From positions 3,100,001-3,164,000 of the forward strand of contig NZ_AP027368.1 in NCBI RefSeq assembly GCF_030296015.1: a DNA stretch of 64,000 bases, read 5' to 3'. The translations under genes were made by a program, and so were the position numbers. Source of the stretch: Ferrimonas sp. YFM (GTDB lineage Bacteria > Pseudomonadota > Gammaproteobacteria > Enterobacterales > Shewanellaceae). Under the pieces are notes generated by a model. That model ran no database searches. It was not told the DNA's origin and saw only the letters and a program-made list of their open reading frames with translations. Each line of letters begins with the position of its first letter. Positions within the stretch are counted from its first letter, which is position 1. Shown here one piece after another: positions 7,663-17,900 of this stretch.

Positions 7663-9423
7663 TTATCGCGCTTTGTTGGTCAGCCACACCACCTGATAGG
7701 GCGCCAGCTCTATCTCGCCGTGCAGATCGGTGTATTCCTCATCGCTGAGCAGATCCCACCAGGTGTCGGTGCCGATGAGGTTGAGGCTGGAGAGGCGCAG
7801 AGGCTGGGGCTGGTTGGTGACATTGGCCACGGCGAACACACTCTGATCTCTGAGCTTGCTCTGACGCCAGAGGCCGAAGAGTTCGTCGCGCAGGTGCAGC
7901 ACAAACTGGGTGGCACTGGGGTGGAAAGCCGCCTGCTGCTGGCGCATGCGCACCAATTGAGTCAGGCGAACAAACACCTGATGGTGGTGACTGTTCGCGT
8001 CCTCCAGCAGAGGCTCCAGTTCGTCCACGTCCCAGCAGTGGCGATTGATGCTGCGGTTGTTGCCGGTGTTGCGCACCTTGGCGTGGTCATTTTTGGTGGC
8101 CAGCAGGCTGTGGATGTAGATGGCGGGCAGCCCTTCCAGGGCCAGCATGATGGCGTGGATGCACAGGAATCGCTCCTGCTGATACTCATCGCTGCCCTCT
8201 AGGGTGCCCTTCATGGCATCGAACAGGGAGATGTTGATCTCATAGGGGCGCAGGCCCTGATTGCCGAGGCTGCGCCAGGAGATGCGCGCCCCGAACGACT
8301 CCATGGTGGTGGCGATGTCGGCAATCTGCTTGTCATCCAGCAGGCCCTCCACCGGCCTGAGGCCAATCCCGTCGTGGGAGGCGATGAAGTTGAGGTAGGT
8401 GGTGCCCAACTGGGCCGGCGGCATGCTCATCTGCCACAGCTTAAGGGCATTGCAGTCGCCGGTGAGCATGGTGTGCAGCAGCAGCGGCGGCAGGGAGAAG
8501 TTGTAGATGGCATGGGCTTCGTTGCCGTTGCCGAAGTAGGCCAGGTTCTCCCGGTTGGGGATGTTGGTCTCGGTGACCAGCAAGATCTTGGGGTCGTAGA
8601 AGTTCACCAGGGTGCGCAGCAGACGGATAATCTCATGGGTCTGAGGCAGGTTAAGGCAGTTGGTGCCCAGCTCCTTCCACAGGAAGGCCACCGCATCCAG
8701 GCGGAAGATGGTCACCCCCTGACTGAGGTAGAGGGCGATGATCTTCACCATCTCCACCAGCACTTGGGGGTTGGCGAAGTTGAGATCCACCTGATCGTGG
8801 CTGAAGGTGCACCACACATGGCGCTCGCCCTCGGCGGTGGTCACCGGCCTCAGCAGATCGCTGGTGCGGGGGCGCACCACCTGGTGGTAGTCGCCATTGG
8901 GGTCGGCGCTGATGAAGTAGTCCTTGCCCGGCGCCTCTCCCGCCTTGAACTGCTCGAACCAGCGGCTGCGACTGGAGCAGTGGTTGATCACCAGATCCGC
9001 CATCAACCGGCTGTCTGCGGCAATCTCCTGAATGTCCTGCCACTCACCCAGGTTGGGGTTGACCCTGGCGTAGTCGATGACGGAGAAGCCATCGTCGGAG
9101 CTGTAAGGGAAAAACGGCAGTATGTGCACCCCGGTGGCCAGCTTGGCCAAGTAGCGGTCCAGGAAGCGCTTGAGGGTGTGCAGCGGCACCTCCCCCTCGC
9201 GCTTAAGGCTGTCGCCATAGGTGATGACGATAAGGTCGGTCTCATCCCAGGGCTCTGCCCTGGCTTCCACCCCATCCACCCTGCCCTCGACGCCCAGGGC
9301 CTGCATCAGCTGCAACGCCAGGGCGCCGTGGTCGGTGTCCGGGTAGATGAGTTGCAGATGGTCCACCAACTGCTGATGCAAACTATCCAGGCTGCTGTGG
9401 GCCAGCAAATCGTCGCTCGACAT
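7663..9423 (-). CDS. GH13_18 phosphorylase (glucosylglycerate/sucrose phosphorylase family)
   Basis: The 586-aa protein is a GH13 subfamily 18 enzyme, which cleaves alpha-glucosides with phosphate to give glucose 1-phosphate. The TIM-barrel motifs are present: ADLVINHCSSRSRWF, the nucleophile Asp243 in FRLDAVAF and the acid/base Glu285 in LLVTETNIPNREN. A beta-domain ends the protein. Members include sucrose phosphorylase and the glucosylglycerate phosphorylase YcjM. The two upstream genes make and dephosphorylate a glucosyl-phosphoglycerate, so glucosylglycerate is the likeliest substrate. The start lies 1 bp after the stop of the GT81 gene, implying translational coupling. No signal peptide is seen, so it is cytoplasmic. 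Confidence 0.85.
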   Translation of the reverse strand: MSSDDLLAHSSLDSLHQQLVDHLQLIYPDTDHGALALQLMQALGVEGRVDGVEARAEPWDETDLIVITYGDSLKREGEVPLHTLKRFLDRYLAKLATGVHILPFFPYSSDDGFSVIDYARVNPNLGEWQDIQEIAADSRLMADLVINHCSSRSRWFEQFKAGEAPGKDYFISADPNGDYHQVVRPRTSDLLRPVTTAEGERHVWCTFSHDQVDLNFANPQVLVEMVKIIALYLSQGVTIFRLDAVAFLWKELGTNCLNLPQTHEIIRLLRTLVNFYDPKILLVTETNIPNRENLAYFGNGNEAHAIYNFSLPPLLLHTMLTGDCNALKLWQMSMPPAQLGTTYLNFIASHDGIGLRPVEGLLDDKQIADIATTMESFGARISWRSLGNQGLRPYEINISLFDAMKGTLEGSDEYQQERFLCIHAIMLALEGLPAIYIHSLLATKNDHAKVRNTGNNRSINRHCWDVDELEPLLEDANSHHHQVFVRLTQLVRMRQQQAAFHPSATQFVLHLRDELFGLWRQSKLRDQSVFAVANVTNQPQPLRLSSLNLIGTDTWWDLLSDEEYTDLHGEIELAPYQVVWLTNKAR

Positions 9424-9424
9424 A

Positions 9425-10624
9425 TCAGGACCTCATAAACTCCCGGTGATCCTCCTCCACCGCTTCCACCAACTGCTCGAAGATGTCGGGGATGGCGCTG
9501 CGCACCCGGCTCCAGCTGGGAATAAAGGGTTTTTCCATGGGGTTGTCCAAGAAGTGTAGCCCGGCCTTGAGCACGTTCTCGGCAAACAGCTCCACCGACT
9601 CCTCCTCGCTGTGCACATCGAACTTGAGGCCGTTGATGGCGGCGTCGTTGCGGTAGGTCTCGATAAAATCCAGGGCGATGCGGTAATAGGTGGCCTTGAT
9701 AGAGCGGAAAGTCTCGGTGGAAAATACCACCCCGTTGGTGGCCAGCTTGCGGAATATCGCCTTGCTGATGTCGATGGACATCTTGGACAGGCCGCCGCTG
9801 TCGTCGTGTTTGGATAGGTCCTGATGCTTGTGATCGTAGCAGTCGGCGATGTCCACCTGACACAGGCGGTTGGTGGCGTAGTTGCGCTTCATCTCCGACA
9901 ACACGCCAATCTCCAGCCCCCAGTCGCTGGGGATGCGGATGTCGTTGATCACGTCGATGCGGAAGGAGAACTCCCCGGCCAGGGGGTATCGGAAAGAGTC
10001 GAGAAACTCCAGGTAATCCAGGTGCCCCAGAATCTTCTTGAGGGAGCGCAGCAGCGGAGTGACCAGCAAGCGGGTCACCCGACCGTTCATCTTGCCCTCA
10101 GCCACCCGGGCGTAGAACCCCTTGCAGAACTCGTAGTTGAAGGTGGGGTTGGCCACCGGATAGATCAGCCTGGCCAGCATGCTGCGGTCGTAGGTGAGGA
10201 TGTCGCAGTCGTGCAGGGCCACGGATTCGGTTTTGCCCCGGGCCAGCACATAGCCCAGGCAGTACCAGACGTTGCGCCCCTTGCCCATCTCGGTAGGCGC
10301 CAGCCCTTCGGCCTTGAGCTTCTCATCGATGGCCCGCAATCTGGGGCCGTCGTTCCACAGCACCCTGTGGCTCTGGGGCAGGCGGTTAAAGAACTCCAGG
10401 GCGTGCTGATACTGGTCGCGGTCGGCCCGGTCCAGGCCAATGACGATCTCCTCCAGATAGGGCACCTGGGTCAGCTCCTGGACGATGTTATCCAGGGCCG
10501 GCCCCTGTAGCTCGCTGGGGCGGGATTTGCTGAACTGGGTCAGTTCGGTCTCCAGGTCATTGATGTCGCGGTCGGTCAGATTGTGCAGGGTGGTGATGAT
10601 GCCGTTCTGATAAAAATCGCCCAT
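9425..10624 (-). CDS. gpgS: glucosyl-3-phosphoglycerate synthase (GT81)
   Basis: The 399-aa protein resembles the retaining GT81 glycosyltransferases that join NDP-glucose and 3-phosphoglycerate. It has the DXD-type metal motif ALHDCDILTYD (DCD at 139-141), the PYLEEIVIGLDRADRDQY segment typical of the GpgS/MpgS nucleotide-binding half, and SDWGLEIGVLSEM around 245-260. I start it at ATG 10624 because AAGGGAGAG lies just upstream; a longer frame from 10675 lacks a ribosome site. It is the middle gene of a three-gene operon for the compatible solute glucosylglycerate, which accumulates under salt stress or nitrogen limitation. Use of glucosylglycerate rather than mannosylglycerate is inferred from the GH13_18 neighbour. 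Confidence 0.8.
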   Translation of the reverse strand: MGDFYQNGIITTLHNLTDRDINDLETELTQFSKSRPSELQGPALDNIVQELTQVPYLEEIVIGLDRADRDQYQHALEFFNRLPQSHRVLWNDGPRLRAIDEKLKAEGLAPTEMGKGRNVWYCLGYVLARGKTESVALHDCDILTYDRSMLARLIYPVANPTFNYEFCKGFYARVAEGKMNGRVTRLLVTPLLRSLKKILGHLDYLEFLDSFRYPLAGEFSFRIDVINDIRIPSDWGLEIGVLSEMKRNYATNRLCQVDIADCYDHKHQDLSKHDDSGGLSKMSIDISKAIFRKLATNGVVFSTETFRSIKATYYRIALDFIETYRNDAAINGLKFDVHSEEESVELFAENVLKAGLHFLDNPMEKPFIPSWSRVRSAIPDIFEQLVEAVEEDHREFMRS

Positions 10625-10729
10625 GGTTCTCTCCCTTAGCCTTTCCCAATCAATGCTCTGGTCCGCTGGACACATTGCCTCTATCCCTCACTTAGCAAGT
10701 GTGATGCCAGCGCCTTTCGGGGCCGAGGC

Positions 10730-11590
10730 TCAGGGGAGCCGGTACTGGTCCAGCAGCAGGTTAATGGTGTCGTTCCACCCCTCTGGGCCACAGCGTTCGG
10801 TCACCTGGGTAACCGCCCGGGTGGCGTCGCTGAGGCTAGGGGGCGGATTGACCGGCGAGCGCACCAGCACCGGGAGATCCGCCAGCTCCAGCATGGCCAC
10901 ATCGTTGTCGCCATCCCCCAGGGCGATCACCTTGGGCAATTCGCCCCCTTCCATGGCCCAGTGGTGGGCGTAGGCTTGTCGCAGCGGTGCCAGACAACAG
11001 CCCTTGTCGCTGTGCCCAACTACGTGAAGGAAACGCCCACCCATCAGCAGTTTGAGCCCATAGCCCTCCACCGCCCGCCTGAGGGTCTTCAGATCGGCAT
11101 TACTGCCCTGCCACAACAGGGGTTCGGAAAACTGCCTGTCCAGGGCCTGTGCGGCGCTGTCGCCATCCAGGCCGGTGAGGTCCATCAGGGTGGGGACATC
11201 CCAGTCGGCGAAGCCTTCCAGTTTGAGCCCGGTATCCCGGCGAATTTGCGCCAGGGCGGAGAGAATTTGCGCCCGATTTGCACCAAAAGCTTGCATGCGA
11301 TAACCGGGCGCTGCACCAGAGTGGTGCTCGTCCATGGCCTGATGCAGGTCCACGTCCGGGGGCCAGAACAATGCGGCGCCGTTCTCCACCACATAAGGAG
11401 CGTGATTGTTCAATTGCGCCCGCAATGGCGCCAGCTCGGCGGCAGTCTTGCTGGTGTTGAGGATGACGGGAATGCCCAGGCTCTCCAGCCGCTCCAGGGC
11501 GGGCGCGGCAGCCTGAAAGCTGTAGTTGTGGTGATCCAGCAGGGTCCCGTCGAGATCGGTGATCACCAGCAGTTTGGGTGATTGGGCCAT
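10730..11590 (-). CDS. glucosyl/mannosyl-3-phosphoglycerate phosphatase (HAD)
   Basis: The 286-aa HAD-superfamily protein belongs to the MPGP/YedP group with a type IIB cap. Motif I is DLDGTLLD at about 12-19, motif II is NTSKTAAEL (threonine/serine), and the late motif is ALGDGDNDVAML. The MPGP family removes phosphate from mannosyl- or glucosyl-3-phosphoglycerate. As first gene of the operon with gpgS and the phosphorylase it would release free glucosylglycerate. It ends 105 bp before the gpgS start, with no obvious terminator between. The sugar specificity cannot be read from the sequence. Confidence 0.8.
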   Translation of the reverse strand: MAQSPKLLVITDLDGTLLDHHNYSFQAAAPALERLESLGIPVILNTSKTAAELAPLRAQLNNHAPYVVENGAALFWPPDVDLHQAMDEHHSGAAPGYRMQAFGANRAQILSALAQIRRDTGLKLEGFADWDVPTLMDLTGLDGDSAAQALDRQFSEPLLWQGSNADLKTLRRAVEGYGLKLLMGGRFLHVVGHSDKGCCLAPLRQAYAHHWAMEGGELPKVIALGDGDNDVAMLELADLPVLVRSPVNPPPSLSDATRAVTQVTERCGPEGWNDTINLLLDQYRLP

Positions 11591-11700
11591 CCGTGTGCTC
11601 CTTAGCTCAGCAGAGGATGAGTATAGCTAAGCAAGGATTGGCCCAACGTGGGATTGTGGAAAAAGTGATCGTGGGGTTGGGAACGAGGAGCGGGCTTAAA

Positions 11701-12105
11701 GACTCTGGATAGCGGCGTGCGCCACAGTGACGCTCAGGTAAAACCAAAGTCACTGGATACCGGCGTGCGCCGGCATGACTGTGCTAAGGGAAGCCATAGG
11801 GGATTGAACCGGCTCCTTAGGAGTCGGCAAGGACAGGTAAAGACGAGGACGGTCAAGGTCAAAAGCGAAGACGCTGGATACCGGCGCCCTCCGGCATGAC
11901 TGTACTAAGGGAGGCCATAGGGAATTGAGCCGGCTGCTTGCGAGCCTGCAGCTGCGAGTAAAGGCTAGGACGGTCAAGACCGAAGCCGAAGACAGTGGGT
12001 ACCGGCGTTCGCCGGCATGGCTGTGCTAAGGGAAGCCATAGCGTATTGAGCCGGTTGCTTGCGAGTCTGCAGCGGCGTATAAGGCCGACAGCTAAAACGC
12101 TGGGT
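11701..12105. repeat. 121-bp tandem repeats with GC-rich hairpin
   Basis: The 553 bp between the phosphatase and jetD genes carry three diverged units starting near 11751, 11872 and 11993, with a period of 121 bp. A shortened unit lies at 11701 and a degenerate start near 12099. Each begins CTGGATACCGGCG..CGCCGGCATGAC; the stem CCGGCG/CGCCGG is perfect in units 1 and 3 and damaged in unit 2. Each then has GCTAAGGGAAGCCATA and a variable tail. It resembles dispersed intergenic repeats in other gammaproteobacteria. No convincing protein is encoded. Confidence 0.75.
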
Positions 12106-12143
12106 TGCTCCCTTCGCCCCAATGACAGAAAGGGCGGCTGGAG

Positions 12144-13061
12144 TTAGCTCAGGTCCACCAACTCCAGGGGGACTTGGTGACCCAACAGATGTTCCTGGGT
12201 GCGTGTCTGTTTGTGCCAGTCCATTACCATCAATGCGCTCAATAATGGCCCTGGCAGCCCAGATGTAAACAGGCGACGAGCTTGGGCCTCCTGAGCAAAC
12301 CAGCGTAGCTCGGGTCCCTCAATGCCCTGCCAGTCAGGGGACAGAAGGGTCTGCCACTGCTCTGGGGCTGGCAGCAACAATTGCTCGGCACCACTGGACA
12401 GGCCGATGTCCAACCCGGCTGGATCGAAATCACCGAAATAGACTAAAGGCAACCTGCCCTTAAAGGCCCGAAAGCACTGATAGGCGGCGTTGGTCTGCTT
12501 GTCGGCGGACGCGTCTCCCCGATAGAGAAACAGCGCATTGTGCAAACATTCAGGCAGCTTCAGGCGAGTCAGCTCCGTCATCAGCGCCAGGTTCTCTACC
12601 AGCACCAGATGGGTGTGACCCAAACGGTCGCCCATCTGGAGAAGTGAGCGCCAATTGACCTGCTGACCGGCCTGTTCAAAGGGCGGCAGCGGCGTGGCCG
12701 CGCCATCGATATGCCAATGGGACAGAGGGCGACACAACACCAACTCCTCGCCCACGGCCCTGGCACCACTCTTCTCGTCATTGCGGCTCAATGCAAAATT
12801 ATTGCGACTGTCCGCCTCGGTGATGAAGTCGCCCTGGCAGGGATCACCAAAGCCATCTCGCATCAGCTCGTCGCGCAAGGCACTCAAATGGTCCCGGCTG
12901 ATATAGAGTTTCGCCCGGGCGCGGCCATCGCCCTGCAGCTCACCAAAACCGTAGTCTCGATGCAATCGACTCGCCAAGACGCCAAAGGCCACTCTTCTCT
13001 CCTGCCACGGACGCAGGAACCATTTAGATAGAGTGATTCTCTCCTTAACGCTGAAAGTCAC
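12144..13061 (-). CDS. jetD: JetD/MksG-like nuclease of a Wadjet-type system
   Basis: The 305-aa protein has the layout of JetD/MksG, the topoisomerase VI A-like nuclease subunit that cuts small circular DNA. The C-terminal Toprim domain shows the conserved Glu in LVLVENLALM (Glu156) and the DxD in VYFGDFDPAGLDIG (Asp211, Asp213). The N-terminal half would be the winged-helix part. It starts with GTG at 13061, one base after the stop of jetA, with AAGGTGG six bases upstream inside jetA; no in-frame ATG fits. It is the last gene of a four-gene operon. The identity rests on the Toprim motifs together with the operon; alone it would be a Toprim hypothetical. Confidence 0.8.
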   Translation of the reverse strand: MTFSVKERITLSKWFLRPWQERRVAFGVLASRLHRDYGFGELQGDGRARAKLYISRDHLSALRDELMRDGFGDPCQGDFITEADSRNNFALSRNDEKSGARAVGEELVLCRPLSHWHIDGAATPLPPFEQAGQQVNWRSLLQMGDRLGHTHLVLVENLALMTELTRLKLPECLHNALFLYRGDASADKQTNAAYQCFRAFKGRLPLVYFGDFDPAGLDIGLSSGAEQLLLPAPEQWQTLLSPDWQGIEGPELRWFAQEAQARRLFTSGLPGPLLSALMVMDWHKQTRTQEHLLGHQVPLELVDLS

Positions 13062-13062
13062 G

Positions 13063-14307
13063 TCAAGCCACCTTGATGGTCACGTCGCTGTAGGTGAAGT
13101 TGTTGTTGGTGCCGGGCACCAGCTGCTCCTCCATCTCCAGGGCGATGATGCTCTGCTGCTGGGGCGCCAGCTTGCAGTAGTAGCCGAACACCAGCTCAAT
13201 CCACAGCTGAGGATCAATTTCATGGCTGTCCTTGAGCCAGGCGGGCTGCTGGGTCTGCCAGTGCTCCAGGGCGGAGAGGCCGTGGTCGGCGAGCACCGCC
13301 TGCTCGAAGAAGTGCTCCACCTCGTCCAGTACCCAGTCGCTGAGGTAGGCGAGAATCTCCAGCTCTTCGCTCTCGACGCTGACGCCGTCCCTGTCGCCCA
13401 CCATGGGGGTGGAGGGGGCCTGGCGGCGCAGGTGCTGGACAATCTCCACCAGGTCCTGCTCGATGGCGCTGCTGCGCACATCCACCAAGCCGCCGGTGAT
13501 CATGGCCGGCGCCAGTTTCAGCTCCTGGGGCAGTTCGGGGGCGAAGGGCAAGTCGTCGCGCACCTCGTATTCCGGGTGCTTGCGCAGGAAGCGGGCCATG
13601 CCACGCAGCTGGTTGGCCTGTTTCACCTGCCGGCGCAGGCGGAACAGGCTCTGGCGCATCTTCTCGATGACGTGGGCCAGGCGGCCCAGCACATTGCGGA
13701 ACCAGTGAACGAAGCCGGTGATCTTGCGGGCAAACTCGGTGGGGGCACCGTCGAAGATCCACTGATAGCAGGTCTCCGGGTCAATCTGCTGCAGCTCGTT
13801 CAGCAGCTTCTGGGCATAGTCCAGCGCCTTCTGGTTCTCCCGCACCTTGGCGGTGAGGGTGGCCACAAAACCAAACTGACTGGAGATGGCGTAGTGCATG
13901 TTGTCCAGGCTGGTGTTGAGGCTGTCCTTGGCGTCGAACAGCAGGTCATCCAGCTGGTCCAGGTAGTGGTCGGCGTCGTCCATCTGACCACTGATGAGGG
14001 AGTCGCGATAGTCGATGATCACATCGTCCATGGCGTCGATCACCTTGCCCATGTCGGTAAGCTGGCGATAGCCGCTCTGCTGGCGCATCAGCTTGTTGAG
14101 CAATCGCTTCACGTCGGCGGTGAGGCGGTAGCTGCCGGGCTCGTCGTCGGGGCGCAGCAGCTTGGCCTTCTGCAGGTTCTTCAGCTGGCCCTCGTTGTCG
14201 CCGTCGCCACTGACGGCGCCGTAGACATAGGCCTCCGCCAGCAGCTCGTCCGCCTGCCCCATCTGTCGCAGCAGCGCCGCGACCTGATTGCTGTCGTAGA
14301 GGCTCAT
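13063..14307 (-). CDS. jetA: JetA/MksF-like kleisin of a Wadjet-type system
   Basis: The 414-aa, mostly helical, acidic protein matches the kleisin (MksF/JetA-type) subunit in size and position. It has an N-terminal winged-helix-like part (LKNLQKAKLLRPDD..GSYRLTADVKRLL, about 42-69), long helices in the middle (HYLDQLDDLLFDAKDSL and KITGFVHWFRNVLGRLAHVIEKM) and a C-terminal beta-rich end. In the complex it bridges the JetC heads and binds JetB. The start overlaps the jetB stop by one base (TAATG), so translation is coupled. Homologues are sometimes labelled phosphoenolpyruvate carboxylase; no such catalytic motifs are present. The assignment relies strongly on gene context. Confidence 0.75.
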   Translation of the reverse strand: MSLYDSNQVAALLRQMGQADELLAEAYVYGAVSGDGDNEGQLKNLQKAKLLRPDDEPGSYRLTADVKRLLNKLMRQQSGYRQLTDMGKVIDAMDDVIIDYRDSLISGQMDDADHYLDQLDDLLFDAKDSLNTSLDNMHYAISSQFGFVATLTAKVRENQKALDYAQKLLNELQQIDPETCYQWIFDGAPTEFARKITGFVHWFRNVLGRLAHVIEKMRQSLFRLRRQVKQANQLRGMARFLRKHPEYEVRDDLPFAPELPQELKLAPAMITGGLVDVRSSAIEQDLVEIVQHLRRQAPSTPMVGDRDGVSVESEELEILAYLSDWVLDEVEHFFEQAVLADHGLSALEHWQTQQPAWLKDSHEIDPQLWIELVFGYYCKLAPQQQSIIALEMEEQLVPGTNNNFTYSDVTIKVA

Positions 14308-14936
14308 TACAGCAGCAGCTCCTCTTGGGGATCCTGCTCCTGCACCTCAGGCAGCTCCAACTTCTCGCTGTCGTTGAGGAACTCAATCAGCAGGTAGATG
14401 AGGTCGAAGCGGGCGGTGGCGTACCAGGTGTTGCTGCCCGGGGCGTGACGCACCAGATAGCCCATCTCCTCCAGCTTGGACAGCACGGTGCCCAGCTGAT
14501 CACGGATCTCCACCCTGTTGGTCTTAAACGGAGGCATGGTGGTGAGGCGGCGCAGCTGCTCAGCCAGGGTCTGATCGTGTTCGAACGCCTCCAGCAGGGA
14601 GGTGAACTTGAGGCTGTCCTTGGCGTGCAGCGGCGCGTCGTTGCCGGTGGCCCGCAGCAGCATGTCCAGCCACTCCACCATGGGGCGGAAGTAGCTGCGC
14701 ATGGAGCTGAACAGCTGGGTGATGCCCTTGCGGTTGCTGTCGTCCACCTTGTCGTAGCTGCAGTAGAAGGCGGCGGCGGTCTCAAAATGGGTCAGGCTGC
14801 GGTCCAGCTGGCTCAGGAACTCGTGCACCCGCTCGGCGTTGGCCGGGGCCTGCAGGTATTCAAACTCATCCGGGTAGGCGGTCTGACAGATCACCGCACC
14901 GGCCAGCAGCTTCTCGACGGTCTGTTTGAAGATCAT
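14307..14936 (-). CDS. jetB: JetB/MksE-like subunit of a Wadjet-type system
   Basis: The 209-aa protein fits the MksE/JetB (KITE-type, tandem winged-helix) subunit that binds the kleisin. Its N-terminus FKQTVEKLLAGAVICQTAYPDEF and the later FKTNRVEIRDQLGTVLSKLEEMGYLVRHAPGSNTWY have the winged-helix look expected, with a wing at the GSNTWY turn. The start codon overlaps the jetC stop (ATGA), and the end overlaps the jetA start. This tight packing supports one complex of fixed stoichiometry. The sequence family is not certain from motifs alone. Confidence 0.75.
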   Translation of the reverse strand: MIFKQTVEKLLAGAVICQTAYPDEFEYLQAPANAERVHEFLSQLDRSLTHFETAAAFYCSYDKVDDSNRKGITQLFSSMRSYFRPMVEWLDMLLRATGNDAPLHAKDSLKFTSLLEAFEHDQTLAEQLRRLTTMPPFKTNRVEIRDQLGTVLSKLEEMGYLVRHAPGSNTWYATARFDLIYLLIEFLNDSEKLELPEVQEQDPQEELLL

Positions 14937-17900
14937 TGGGCGGCCTCCTCGGTAGCGGCTTGGGTGCGTCCGGCCCGGGTGGCCAGCAGTTGTTCCAGCT
15001 TGGACAGCGGCACGTGGGCGCTGTAGATCTTGCTGTCCTTGAGCTTGTAGTGGGTCTTGTACAGGGCCAATACCTGACGGTCGGTGGAGGGCGACGCCGA
15101 CAGCATCTGGATGTGGTTGTCGTCGAACATCCCCAGCAGCAGCTCGATGTTCTCCGCCGCCAGTTCACCCAGCTCATCCACCGGCAGGATCACCCGGCTG
15201 GGCACCTCGCCGTCGCCCCGCAGCATCCCCAGCAAGCCGGCGAACAGAGAGAGCATCGCCAGGTAGGAGAGACCGGTGGAGCTGACCTTCTTCAGCTGAC
15301 GGGCGTTGCGGGCCCGCTTTACCTGGCCCTTCTCGGTGATGACAAACTCCAGGTCGAACAGGTCGTTGTGCTCCAGCTCCAGCCCTTCGGCAGGCAGCAC
15401 CCGGGCCAGCTCACGCATGGCGCGGATCAGCTCTTCGGGGATCTCGGAGGAGCCTTCACGCAGCTGATCGCGGGACTGCTCGAAGCAGTCGGAGAAGCTG
15501 CGCAGGGGCTGCCAGTACTCCAGCTGCTCCAGCTTGGTGACGGTGCCGACGCTGATGTCTGCCAGCGCCTCAAACTTGGCCAGGGCGGTGACCCGCTCGG
15601 ACAGCTGACGGCCCACGGACTTGATGCGGCGGTCGAAGTTCTCCAGGTGGCGGTAGAACTCATTGATCATGTTGGCATTAACAATCACCAACTGACCGGT
15701 GGACTTGGCCAGCTGGGCGGCACTCTGCAGCAAGTCGCCGATGGGGGTGCGGTACTTAAGGACGGTCTCGCAACCCTCGAATCTGTCGTTGTCCGCCACC
15801 AGTTGGGTCCAGGTGTCGAACAGGCTGCTCTTGCCGTGCTTGGTGCGCAGTACGTTGGAGAAGTGACTGATCTCCTTGGTGAGCTTGCGCTCCAGATGGC
15901 TGAAGCCCTCGTGGTTCTGCTCGATGAAACCGGGCAGCATCTCCGCCTGGTAGTTCTGCAGCTGGTCGTTGCGCACCGGCTCCAGCCCCAGGGGCTCGCA
16001 GACGGCGTTGACCCGCACCAGCCGGGCCAGCAGATCGTCGCTGCGCTCCTGCTGCTCCTTGTTGCGCTTGAGCACCGCCTTGTGTTCACTCAGCTGCTGG
16101 TCATGCTGATTGCGAGCATGCTCCAGCCTGGCCTTGGACTCGGACAGACGCTGCTGCAGCTCCAGCAGCTCGGCGGCCAAAGGCTCGCGCTGATTGTACT
16201 GGCTGGCGAGGAAGTGCTGGTACTCGCGGGCCTTCTGCTCGAACTCGGCGCAGCGGTCCAGGGCGGCCAGCAGCTCTTTGCGCTCCGCCATCCGCTTGTC
16301 CACCTCGCCATCCGGGTCGATCTTGTCCAGGGCCTGTTTCTGCTGCTTCTTGTAGTCGCGGCGACGCTCGCGCACGCTCTCCTGCAGCGACTCCAGCTGC
16401 TCGGTGAGGGTCTCCAGTTGGCTGTCGCGGTCGGTCTCCAGGATCAGGCGGCGCTCCAGGGCGGCATTGTGCAGCTCGTGCAGCTCCTCTTCCCCCTGCT
16501 CCTCCAGATGCTCCAGCTTGTGGTCTAGCTGCTCCAGCTGTTTGGAGAGTTGCTTATGCTCCTCATCCAGTCGGGTGGTGAGCTGCTTCACCGCCTCCTG
16601 GGCGTGCTGCTGCTGACGCTCCTGCTGCTGCTTGAGCTGGTCAATTTCGGCGGCGGCGCGGCGCTCCTGCTGCTGCAGCTGACCCAGTTGGGCCTGATGC
16701 TGCTCCAGCTGACGACCCAGCTGCTTCAGCAGTTCGTTGATCTGGTCAATCTGGCCCTGCTGTTCACGGCACTGCTGCTCCAGGGTCTCCAGACGCTGTT
16801 GCTGCTCCGCTTCGCTGCGGGCCAGGGGGTTGTTGTGTTGCAGCGGCGCCAGATCCAGGCCAACACCGTAGAGGTTGTCACTGCCCTCCCCTTTCCACTG
16901 GGGCGCCAGATCGGTACGGGCCAGCAGCTCGGGCGCGAGCAGGCAGCCGATGTTCTGTTTCCAGTCGCTGGCTTCACCGCGCTCCTCCAGAAAGGCCTGA
17001 AGTGAGCCTTCGGCCGGGTGCAGCTGCTGCTCCAGGGCCTGATACTGGGCCTTGAGCTCATCCAGGCGGCGCTGCTCATTGGTGAGGCGGTGCAGGTGCT
17101 GATCCCGCTGACGCTCCAATTGGGCGCCGTGCTGACGCTCGTCGGAGATAAGGCGCAGCAGCTCGTTGTGGCGCCCCTGGGCTTCTCCCAGAGACTGGGC
17201 GGTGGCCTGCAGTCCCTGGCTGAGCTCGGCTGGCAGCTGAGGGTTGGCGCGGTTTTCGGTGTTGATGCGCAGGTTGTGGCGCAGCTGCAGCTGCTGGTCC
17301 TTGATCTCCAGGCCCTGCTGATTGAGACGCTGCTCCATCTGGCGGCGGTTGGCCTGGTACTGCTGCTCCACCTCCGCCAGTTTGTCGGCGGCCTGCTGAC
17401 GGATGGTGGCCATCTGCTGCTGCTTGTCGCCCTCGCCGCGGGCCAGCTCCAGATCCAACTTTCCGAGCAGCTCTTCGAACTTACGGGCCACCTTGGCGGT
17501 GTCCCCTTCGAAGCTCTCGATGATGCCGTTGACCTCTTTCAGGCGCTGACTGAAGGTGGCCTTCTCGTCGGCGCGCAGCTGATAGGAGGCGGCGTCATCG
17601 TCGTCGTATCTCTGTTTGTCGTCGTCCAGGCGCTCTATGGTCACCTGACGGGCGTGCACCAGATCGCTGTCGGCGGTGATGCTCTGCTTGAGCTCACCCT
17701 CCAGGGCGTCGAACGCCTTCTCCAGCTCCTTGATGTCGGCGCGGTGGCTGGCCTTCTCCGAGGAGAGTGCCGCCAGTTTGTCTTCCAGCTCGGTGCGCTG
17801 CTCGTCGCACAGGGCCAGCAGGTGGCGCAGCTGACCGAGGAACTCCTCCAGCTCGTTGAACTGACCCTGCCAGCGCTGAATCTTCTCGGCCACACCGTGC

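Noticed and set aside
8374-11581. Rightward open frames opposite the glucosylglycerate operon
   Set aside because: They are antisense shadows of well-supported genes on the other strand.
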